From NCBI GenBank assembly GCA_002682825.1, contig NOKP01000004.1, forward strand, positions 1,609,607-1,673,606: DNA of 64,000 nt, written 5' to 3'. Both the position numbers and the translations under genes were made by a program. Origin of the DNA: Neonectria sp. B-13 (Eukaryota > Ascomycota > Sordariomycetes > Hypocreales > Nectriaceae). Shown here in pieces: positions 55,027 through 64,000 of the stretch (its first letter is position 1; each line of letters opens with the position of its first letter). The notes under the pieces were generated by a model. The model did no database searches. It worked only from the letters and a program-made list of their open reading frames with translations, and had not been told where the DNA came from.

Positions 55027-56632
55027 GCGTCTGCCTGGTCTTTGCCCGGACGCCTTCTTCTGTCCACCCCCTTTCTTCTTCACGTCGACGCAGAGCGTCG
55101 CTTCACGATGACACGAACACTTTACACTTTCCCCTTGACACTTCACATACCCCTTCACATACCCAATAAGATACCCGGGTTATAGACTTTGGGCGGAGCT
55201 GGTGGCGCTTATGGATGGAACAAAAACAAAAACTCTGACGAGAACCCTTTGGGGAGATTGATGCGGGCACGCATTCGCTCGCTCGCTTTCTTTCACCACC
55301 CCAACCTTTTACAGGCTTGATGCCTCTTGGATGATTGGATCAGCAAGGGGGTTTGGGTCTGGCACTCGCTTTACCATTTGGAAACTTCTTACATTCGCTC
55401 AACACAAGAAACTCTTTGAACTTTTGAAACATTCTTTATATATATTTTAGGGGTCTATACCTCTACAAAGACTTGAAACTTTTTTGAGATTAAATGCACA
55501 TAGACTTGGATCTACACTCTGAACTTTATCTGATCCACCTTTTTGACGTGACCGTACAAAGACGACCTGCTGATAGTTTGAGCTCGAGTCCACCACATCC
55601 CTTTGTTCTAGCTTTGCTTTGGTTTCGTTGCTATTTTCGTCCGTGTGTTAATTAGTCGCCCAGCATCCATCACCGTCTTTCGATGCAGGCATCATTGGGA
55701 GGTCAGAACACGTCAGACATGCATCCGCATCCTACGGCCGAGCAGCCTGCAGACGGTCGTATCACCGACCTCCCCACATGCTAAACTTAGACATCTGTCC
55801 AAAGGCCTCGTCGCACAATGCACAATCTCGGGGTTCCCCTCAATTGACTGTTCATTTGCTGTTGTTTGGTGCTCCCCCGGTCGCCCATCACCGCCGATCG
55901 CGGAATATCCCCCCCCGTTTTCGGTGTAGCCAGCGGGTGAATCCCAGATCGACCATTCGCGCGGGAACCGGCATCGCTGACAGGGCGAGGTGCCATACCC
56001 ATTGATTGCTCGCCGTCGATCGCACACGATGCTTATTTCGACATCGCGTCGATCCGTCGTTCCTGGAGAGGTATCGTTCTGGCTTGGCTGGTTTGTCGTG
56101 GGTTAGCTCCATCGCCAAGCAGCGTTGCTCATTTCCCCCGCAATCGCCTGTCGCCCCGAACAGGATAGATCAGTCGCTCGCGGCGTCGTGCTACGGAAAC
56201 CGAGTTCTCGGGGCAGGCATTGCCGCGCCGCAGAGTATCAGGGGGATGCGGCGGTGCGATGTCTCACGGCGTGGGAAATATCCCGTCCGTCACCCGGCTG
56301 TCATGACTTGCATCTCACAGGCGTGGCACCAACCGGACGGCCTGTCAAAGACTCAGAACCCAGTGCTGTGGTTCTCGGGAAGGTGTTGGAGCATTCCGTG
56401 GGCGTGCTACTCCAGACAGTCTCACGGGACAAGGCATGCCGGCCTCGTCACCATTACACAAGCTAGGGAACGCGGGATGCGGTGTAGCGTAGCTAACCAA
56501 TGGGATTTGAAAGGGATTCTAAGTGCGGGAATATGGCTGTTCTCACATAACTAATCGTAACACGGTCTCTAACCCAGAGCCATGGAACCTCGCGCCCGCC
56601 GAACCCTGAAAACAAGCCCCTCGTGTCGCAGG
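55027..56632. other. Intergenic region
   Basis: 3' flank of the DNase1-like gene followed by GC-richer DNA with no convincing ORF (the 182-codon frame at 56006-56554 reads as random). The T-rich stretch around 55440-55500 probably ends the upstream transcript. Confidence 0.5.
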
Positions 56633-59600
56633 CTACTTCTTTTCGTCGTCCTTGGCGGGTTCCTCCGATATCTTTTCCACGACCTCGTCCGGCTCATCAT
56701 CCTTGGGCTCAGTAGAGCTATTATTTGCGGGAGGCTCTTCCACCTCGACCTTCTTAGCCTTTATTATCTTTTCCAAGAATTCTCCTGTGTCTCCAAACCC
56801 GTCGAGCTTCCCAAGTTTCGTTGCGAAGAAGTCAATATCGTGGAGCATGCTGATAGATATGTTAGCAATGGGTTTACTTCTGTCAGGTTTCAAGCCATGT
56901 TCTTACCTTTGGATGCCAACCTCTGTCTTGGGATCGGCTTCTTGCAAAGTTGACCCAAGCTGGTCTTTGTAGCTGGAGAAAACGGGAAGCATGATCATCT
57001 GAATGGAAGTCTCCGGTAGATGCTTCGTGAGAACCCTGTGCAGTGTGCTGGTCTCTTTCGCAAGCGTTTCCATGTAAGGATGGACGCCCTTTGTACCCTC
57101 CGAATCCCAATCGATGGCTTTCATATTCCTAGAGTGGATAGTGGCTCGACCGCTCATGATATCAACCAGCTTCTGGTAGATGCTGTCTTGATGTTCCTGA
57201 AGGAGTCGCCTGATCTTGTCAAACTCACCCATGAGGTTGGAAACACTAACCCCAGAGCCGGCATGGCGTCGGACAAATTCTCGGATGTGAGGAATAAGGG
57301 TGGCAACGAATGACAGTGCCTGCGATGCCAGGGCTAAGTGCTTAGTGGTGATATTCTTTAAGCCAGCTGAGCGTGTTGCGCCAGCACCGAGAATGAGCTG
57401 CGTACACCGGGAATTGAAGAGCTGCAGATACGCTATCAAAGAGGTGGCGATATCAAGCGTCATTGACGGTATTCCGGTAATGAGGTGTGAGAACTTCGCA
57501 ATTCCCTCGAGGCAGAGAATCGCCGACTTCGGCAGCATGAAGGTCTCCGAGTCAATGGTTGCTGTCCGTATCTTCTCTTTGCTCGTTCCATTGCTTTCAG
57601 CCGCTGCTGTCTCTCCATTTTCATTGTCTGCTTCGGAATAGGGCACGTATATCTTGTTGCTTTCTGTCCACTCCAAGGCATCTTGAGTGCTGCTTCCCAG
57701 GAGGATGTTAAGCAGATCCGCGTTCTGCTCGCTAAAGTCTTTGGCATTCCATTGGTCGGACTCCATGCCTTGCGCGAGCTTCTGCATCTCAGCGTCACGA
57801 TTTCTCTGCACAAAATCCTTGATGTGGCCATTAACCACCGTCTTCAAGGACGTGCCGCTTCTGCCAGATATCGACTCGCACTCATTGGCAAAGTATAGGT
57901 TGAGTGTGAAATAACGCAGGAAATGCGTTAGAGGTAGCTGGGCTGTCTGCTCTGCCCGGACCTTGAGCACCTTGACAATCTTCTCAATGGCAACATCAAC
58001 AGCTTGGCCCAGCAGATTGGGGATATCAAGATTCTTGTGGAGCTCTTCCTGGGCTTCGAAAGTTGAATGAAAGGGATTGGTAGGGAAGCGATCGGGCCTT
58101 GGGCTTGCTATTGGTGATCTCAACGGTGGTGACATTAGTCCATCCCCTCGTGGTGGGTCTGTCAAGGAACTGGTCGTCTCCAGCAGCACCTTAACTTGTG
58201 TCGTTAACCTCCTCAGAGTTTCCGTGACCCCAACGTAGATCTTGATGAGTAATTCCTCGCCATCTTCGGGATCTAGGGCACGCAAGTTTCGCGCCAGAAT
58301 AGATGACTTCTCCTGGTTTGACAAATGCCGCCCTCCGCTTGCCGTCGAGACTGACATCATAGATTCATTATCATCGTCAGTGGAGCTCGGGAGTGGTCGT
58401 CGGATTAGATTTCGGATTTCTCTGAGAACAGCTTCTCGGTATGCAATCGTTGCCGCTGCAATGTGTTTGGCACGATGCAAGCCGACCATGCTGGGAAACA
58501 GTTGGGCTTTCAGCTCCTCGGTAGCTGCCAGGTAAGCCGGGAAGACCGAGGGTGACCTGGCATGGCCGCCCCTTGCCCTGGTTGCAGCGTTGGTCCACCG
58601 AAGCAGGATCTCTTGGAAAGACACCGACTCGGAATGGCATCGTAAGTCGCGCATCAAGATATTTTGGAAGTTCGACTCGTATGCCTTTCCGATGCGAGAT
58701 CTCAGCGTCGCAAGGTCGGCATTGACGCCTTGCAGAGCAGAAGCCGAACGCAGATCCCGTAACTGGAAGTCAGGCTCATCCCCAGCATCTGCATCTCGTT
58801 CACCGGCAATGAGCTTTTCCAATGAGTCGATGCTTGCAAGAGCCCTGTCCACCTCGCCTTCGTCGACAAGTGCCTCGCAGCTTACGACTCCGGTAGCGAT
58901 TTGCTTGAGTTGCAAGACGGCATCGTTGAGCTGCTGAAGGTTCTCTCGTCGTCGTCTCTTGTGAACTATTTGAAGCCCCTTGGCCGCAATCTCCTCGTCG
59001 AGAGCTTCGAGTTCTGTCCTCAAGGTCTTTATCCTCTGGACGGAATCAGCAGCTTCTGAATGAAGTTCCTTCAGGGACCCGAGGGCAGTAAAGAACGTGG
59101 TGGATGCAGTCGAGATTGAGTTGATGAGATGAACCTCGATTGTGTCCATGTACCATGAGAGCTTCTCTTGCAGAATTGCGTTGGTAGCGAGAGCTTTCCT
59201 TGGTGCAGCTGCGCTTCCGTTAATGATGCCTTTCTCGTCGTTCTCCAGGGTGGGTGGGCGAATGACTTCGGATCGCTCGCTAACAACATCGAAAGTCCTC
59301 GGGTTTTCAAGATGGAAACCCTCGTCAAAGTAAACGGTCGGGATTGTCGACAATGGAGGCGGCCCTTGGAATGATCTTCGAGCAAAGCCAACGCTGGGCC
59401 TCCGGAGGGTAGGACTAGCGCCTTCGTTCGAGTTTAAGGATGTGAGAGATGCAGTTGAACCTTTGCGAGTGGGACGTGACGCTGAACCAGGCCTTAGATA
59501 TACATCACCACCACTCGTATCGACTTGCTCATCTTGCATTCCCATGCGCTGGCTGATGTTCGCGTCATCGTCGTCGTTCTCCTTTATTCTTCGAAGCTGT

Positions 59601-60119
59601 TCGTACAGGGCGCCAACCTGCGACAGGTACGGCTTGAATTCGTCGACGTCGACATGGGCAATGTTCGTCAGGGTAACCGGGGGGATGTCTCTCGCAGTCG
59701 GGGGTTTGTGTGCGCTCGATGGTGGCGCTGAAGTGTGAGGTTGCAGGCCGGTTCGTACGATAGGAGGCTGAAGAAGGGTTGAGATGGCTGCCTTGTAGTT
59801 AGCATCGGGCAAACATGGCCATGCTCAGAACCGCAGAGCGCACCATTCTGATTAGATTCGTAGAGAGAAGCAGCCCAACCGCTGGGAGCGCTATCCAAGG
59901 TGCCCCCTACTGAATGGATTGAGCTTGCTGTTGACCCGCGTCGCGAGGGAGGCATATGATGGACGGAACCATGTCTGCTACTGCTGCGCCCGACACTGTC
60001 AGTGGCTGAGGGTTTGCGCACTCCTCCATAACTAACCTATGGAGCGGGAGCTCCCCACGGCCTATGGGAGACAAAGACGAGAGGTTGTCGACGGACTTTG
60101 CGGCGTTGTGAGTGAACAT
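56633..60119 (-). CDS. VPS54: GARP complex subunit Vps54
   Basis: Subunit of the Golgi-associated retrograde protein complex, which tethers endosome-derived vesicles at the trans-Golgi network. Exons 60119-60037, 59995-59844, 59787-56907 and 56849-56633 give 1110 aa. Exon 1-2 code for a disordered Ser-rich start. Near residue 105 comes DVDEFKPYLSQVGALYEQLR, then the coiled-coil region (LRTELEALDEEIAAKGLQIV) typical of the Vps51/Vps54 N-terminal domain. The C-terminal domain ends with LTKHLPETSIQMIMLPVFSS, then DPKTEVGIQSMLHDIDFFAT, the diagnostic Vps54 C-terminal segment, and an acidic tail. The first intron is only 41 nt; phase supports it, but the exact N-terminus is the least certain part. 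Divergent from MCM5. Confidence 0.9.
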
Positions 60120-60628
60120 GGTTGATGGTGGCCCGGCTAAGCCAGAGCAAGGAGCCGACAACGTTGTTGGCGGCTGGTATCGCGAATTACAAGGGTATCA
60201 TCGCTAGGAAGAGAAGGAGTGTCACAGCCGGCCAACGCAGTTCTAGAAGATGGGAAATAGAAATCAAGACAAGAGCGCATAGATCGTCATCATCAACACG
60301 CGGTTCGATTATTGAATCAGCACCTAGCCCGGATGCGTTGTAGCCACGACAGCTCCCGTCAGCTCCCCTGGAACGGACACGTGAAGATAACGATAGCGAG
60401 CTAAGACAGTTTGGACATGGATTTGCTGACTAACGCCCCTTTACGCGGTGTACTCAAGACGCGTTCTAGCGTCCCCCCTTCGCGTCGGACCTAATTACTC
60501 GGTCAACGTGAAGACTGAACCCCTCCACTCCACAATACCTGCATCACCATCCAGCATCCCCGTCAGTTCCAGTCTCGGACACACGGACGACAACAGAGCA
60601 AGATCAGATACGTCAGACCCAAGTCGCA
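60120..60628. promoter_or_regulatory. Divergent promoter VPS54 / MCM5
   Basis: 509 bp shared by two housekeeping genes. It contains a perfect MCB element (next entry) closer to MCM5. No TATA box on either side. Confidence 0.6.
60459..60464 (+). promoter_or_regulatory. MluI cell-cycle box (MCB) upstream of MCM5
   Basis: Perfect ACGCGT, about 165 bp before the MCM5 start codon, with a second CGCG (TTACGCGG) 18 nt upstream. MBF sites of this kind drive G1/S transcription of MCM genes in yeasts. Confidence 0.6.
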
Positions 60629-62960
60629 ATGGATCGCCAATCTGTCTACTCTACGCACGTCTTCGACCCTAGCTTCGGCGAAAATGGTGACTCCCGGTTG
60701 CAGCTGCGAACTCAGCTGGAGACTTTCATTCTCGACTTTCGACTGGACAACAACTTCATCTACAGGTTTGCGCATTCGACCCTGAGCCTCCGAGCTTGCG
60801 AGACTAACCCCCCCGCAGAGATCAACTACGAGAGAATGCGCTGCTGAAGAAATACTACTGCGATGTCAACATCAACGACCTCATCAGCTTTAACGAAGAG
60901 CTGGCGCACCGTTTGGCGTCAGAACCGGCAGAGATCATCCCGCTGGTGAGCAGAGCATGCATATCCCAGGCTTTTGTATATATACTTACATCCCGGAAAT
61001 AGTTTGAGGGTGCCTTGAAGAAGTGCACACACCGAATCGTCTTTCCCCACGAGCCAAAGGCCCATATCCCTGAACACCAACTCCTCCTTCATTCAGACGC
61101 CGACGATGTCTCGATCCGAAACCTCGACTCGATGGCTATCGCACGACTGGTTCGGGTACCAGGAATTGTAATTGGCGCCTCTGTGATGTCCTCAAAGGCG
61201 ACGGAGCTTCACATACAGTGCCGGAATTGCCAACATCAACAAACCCTCCCGATCTTAGGCGGCTTCTCAGGTGTCTCTTTGCCACGAATATGCGCCCGTA
61301 TCAGGCTTCCAGCCGACCCCACGCCAAAGTGCCCTATGGACCCATACTTTGTCATGCACGAGAAGTCACGCTTCGTCGACCAACAGATCATCAAGCTTCA
61401 AGAAGCCCCTGACCAGGTTCCTGTCGGAGAGCTGCCGAGACATGTTCTTATTTCCGCCGACAGGTTTCTGACAAACAGAGTTGTTCCTGGATCGAGATGT
61501 ACTGTTATGGGCATCTTCTCGATTTATCAGAACAAGGCCTCCAAGAACTCGTCGACTGGTGGTGCGGTAGCCATCCGGACACCTTACCTCAGGGCGGTGG
61601 GCATTCACACCGATCTTGACCAGTCTGCCAAAGGCGCTGCAACCTTCTCCGAGGAGGAAGAGCAGGAATTTTTGGAGTTGAGCAGACGACCAGATCTTTA
61701 CAGTGTCATGGCGGATTGCATTGCCCCGTCAATCTACGGAAATCGCGACATCAAGAAGTCAATTCTTTGTCTCCTATTAGGTGGTTCCAAGAAGATTCTT
61801 CCAGATGGGATGAGACTAAGAGGTGACATCAACGTTCTGCTGCTTGGTGACCCCGGTACTGCCAAGTCTCAGCTGTTGAAGTTTGTCGAGCAGGCAGCCC
61901 CTATCTCCATCTACACTTCCGGAAAGGGCTCGTCCGCTGCTGGTTTGACAGCTTCGGTCCAACGAGACCACACAACCAGGGAATTCTACCTTGAAGGCGG
62001 TGCCATGGTTCTTGCCGATGGCGGTGTTGTGTGTATCGATGAGTTCGACAAGATGCGAGATGAAGACCGAGTGGCTATCCACGAAGCTATGGAGCAGCAG
62101 ACCATCTCCATTGCCAAGGCGGGTATCACCACGATCCTCAACGCCCGAACGTCCGTTTTGGCTGCCGCGAACCCTATTTTTGGTCGATACGACGACATGA
62201 AAACCCCTGGAGAGAACATTGACTTCCAGACGACCATCTTGTCTCGTTTCGATATGATATACATCGTCAAGGATGAGCACAGCCGCGAGAAGGACGAGAC
62301 AATGGCAAGGCACGTCCTTAGCATTCAGATGGACGGCCGAGGTGCTGAAGATGTCGCCGAGTCCGAAATCCCCATCGACAAGATGCGCAAATACTTGACG
62401 TACTGCAAAACGTATGTCCCCAAATCGACTGCTCCCCTTTTACAACCAAATCACTAACACGTTCTAGTCGATGCGCTCCCCGCCTGAGCCCCGAGGCCGC
62501 TGAAAAGCTCTCGTCTCACTTCGTTTCCATCCGACGGCAAGTCCACGCGGCGGAAATTGAAGCCAACGCCCGCTCTTCCATCCCCATCACGGTCCGCCAG
62601 CTCGAAGCCATCGTCCGTATCACCGAATCCCTCGCCAAACTCACACTCACCCCCATTGCCACCGAGACGCATGTAGATGAGGCCATCCGACTGTTCCTCT
62701 GCTCCACCATGGATGCTGTCAACCAAGGCAGCAACCAGGGCAGTCGCGAGCTCAACGAAGAGGTCAACCGCATCGAAGCGGAGCTAAAGCGGCGACTACC
62801 CATCGGCTGGAGCACAAGTCTGGCGACGCTGCGCAGGGAAATGGTTGAGGGCAAGGGGTACAGTGAGCAGGCATTGAACCGGGCATTGATGATCTTGCAG
62901 CGGAGGGATACCATTGGGTTCAGGAATCAGGGTTCACAGGTGTATCGAAATGGAGCGTAA
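60629..62960 (+). CDS. MCM5: DNA replication licensing factor Mcm5
   Basis: Subunit of the MCM2-7 replicative helicase. Exons 60629-60765, 60819-60945, 61003-62411 and 62468-62960 give 721 aa. The N-terminus ([20 protein letters not shown], then [20 protein letters not shown] across intron 1) matches Mcm5. A zinc finger begins with C161-RN-C164 and ends around residue 195 ([14 protein letters not shown]). The AAA+ core has Walker [10 protein letters not shown] (from about 370), Walker B CIDEFDKM (about 432) and the arginine finger in SRFDMIY (about 502). The C-terminus carries the winged-helix-like segment ([20 protein letters not shown]). Intron 3 splits a Thr codon between the AAA+ core and the lid helices. 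The gene is preceded by an MCB element. Confidence 0.97.
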
Positions 62961-63519
62961 TGGGGGCTATTTGGAGTAATGACATGAACGGTCTTGGTAA
63001 TTGTAGGTAGGTAGCCTGGCTATTTAGATGGTGCTATGAATCACGAGTTGAAAGCAGACATTTTCATGCTTCCCAAGTAGTAACACGGAAGCACCAAGGC
63101 AGCTTTCAGCGGAACTGTGGTTGTCTACGGATATGATTCGCATATGATACGGAGCTCAGAGGACTTACCAATGTATCTTGTTTCGATACTTGTATATTGA
63201 CTAGCTTTTGTTTCCTTGGTGCGCTCGATCCGGAGCCCCTGAAGCGGTTGTTGTGAGACTCTCCCGTTGTTCATTAGCCTTTGTATCAAGAAGACTGAAG
63301 AGCCAAACAACACAGAAACGTACCACCTTGAATTTTGACACTTGCGCCTTGCACAACAACACCCAAGCAACCCGCTAAAACACTGTAACAACCCCTTTGA
63401 TGCACTCGGCTTGTGATATCAACCATGGGCTATAGCCGCTCTGGCCTCATCGTTACGCGCGACCAACATCCGCAACCGCGCGCATCTCCACCAAAGTTCT
63501 CCTCGACCAACAACACATC
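62961..63519. other. Intergenic region after MCM5
   Basis: 3' flank of MCM5 and an AT-balanced stretch with no recognisable gene. Confidence 0.5.
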
Positions 63520-63651
63520 ATGACAACCGCCGGAATCTCGGATTCCGCCCCTGGGTACATGATCCCGAATCCAGCCCCCACAGCAACGCGCTCCATCAAC
63601 CTCCACTTAATGCCCAATCCTGCTCTTGACCGCCCCGAGGCTGAGGCTTAA
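63520..63651 (+). CDS. Possible 43-codon ORF, or first exon of a gene leaving the window
   Basis: ATG at 63520 follows a CA/CT-rich, leader-like stretch (CGACCAACAACACATC before the ATG) and opens a 43-codon frame starting MTTAGISDSAPGYMIPNPAP and ending RPEAEA before TAA. GC-ending codons and the leader make it more gene-like than its neighbours, but no family is recognised and no splice partner was found before the window ends. Confidence 0.22.
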   Translation: MTTAGISDSAPGYMIPNPAPTATRSINLHLMPNPALDRPEAEA

Positions 63652-64000
63652 AGCGGTCTCGATCTGGACGGAGATGGTCATGATTTGCATACGCCCTGCA
63701 GGAAGCACGAATGACATGCATCTCTCGCTCTCAGATGACGTTCCTGCCAGGCGGAGCAAGTGAAGGTTGCGGCCCGGACCGTTGCGAGAGGGGGTGACAT
63801 GGGAGTACCTCGTCGATACCATCAATGTGTGAAGCGAGTGTCTTGAGGATGCATGCCCCGGCATGTTGTTTATTGGCTACTGGACATCGTGAGGGTGTCG
63901 GTTGGGCGACGGGCAGTGCGACAAGTTTTGTCGTCAGCTTCACCGGTTGAAAATCTGGTGAGAAGCCAGACCACTCAGAGATGGCGATTTCAAGAAGGAT

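Noticed and set aside
54514..55158. 214-codon minus-strand ORF opposite the DNase1-like gene
   Set aside because: Val/Gly-rich antisense translation produced by codon bias in the real gene.
1..64000. tRNA genes
   Set aside because: I looked for B-box-like GGTTCRAnnCC with a fitting A box and acceptor stem and found none that folds; a tRNAscan-SE run would be decisive.

Overview
The window is filamentous-fungal nuclear DNA, most likely from a Sordariomycete. Genes are interrupted by short introns (about 41-100 nt) with GT...AG ends and CTAAC-type branch sites. Housekeeping genes (Sm D2, Pol12, MFAP1, FPP synthase, Cdc23/APC8, Vps54, Mcm5) sit on both strands. Between them lie fungus-specific families: a seven-helix rhodopsin-domain membrane protein, a secreted BBE-type FAD oxidase, a CCG-6-like GPI protein and small secreted cysteine-bearing proteins. 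The genus cannot be fixed from sequence reading alone. Splice models were built by hand, checking reading phase across each junction.

Layout. 1.3-5.9 kb: dihydroxyacetone kinase (+), then SMD2 (-) and a 3-hydroxyisobutyryl-CoA hydrolase (+) sharing one divergent promoter. 7.7-11.6 kb: a long AMS2/SPT21-like GATA-finger protein (+) with a very long leader. 12.0-16.3 kb: a short kinase-leader-like remnant, POL12 (+), and MFAP1 (-) converging on it. 17.4-19.5 kb: secreted FAD oxidase (-). 19.5-23.6 kb: about 4 kb of gene-free DNA. 23.6-27.4 kb: seven-helix membrane protein and MAT2B-like reductase (+). 28.9-34.1 kb: a large RA-PH adaptor (+) and FPP synthase (-), convergent. 34.9-36.7 kb: two small Cys/His proteins in tandem (-) that look related. 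37.6-39.7 kb: CDC23/APC8 (+). 40.6-45.6 kb: three secreted or wall proteins. 48.1-49.5 kb: an unclassified multi-pass membrane protein (-) and a possible tiny ORF. 49.6-54.5 kb: gene-poor. 54.5 kb: secreted DNase1-like protein (+). 56.6-63.0 kb: VPS54 (-) and MCM5 (+), divergent.

Functional threads. POL12 and MCM5 belong to the replication machinery and each has a perfect MluI cell-cycle box (ACGCGT) about 165-190 bp before the start codon, which fits G1/S co-regulation. The AMS2-like gene, whose relatives control histone genes in S phase, has a related ACGCGA element. SMD2 and MFAP1 act in the spliceosome. The secreted genes at 40.6-45.6 kb and 54.5 kb, with the FAD oxidase and the membrane receptor-like protein, form the accessory, environment-facing part of the window. 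The least explained items are the tandem Cys/His pair at 34.9-36.7 kb, the four-cysteine proprotein at 44.6 kb, and the GATA finger with a 70-residue loop.
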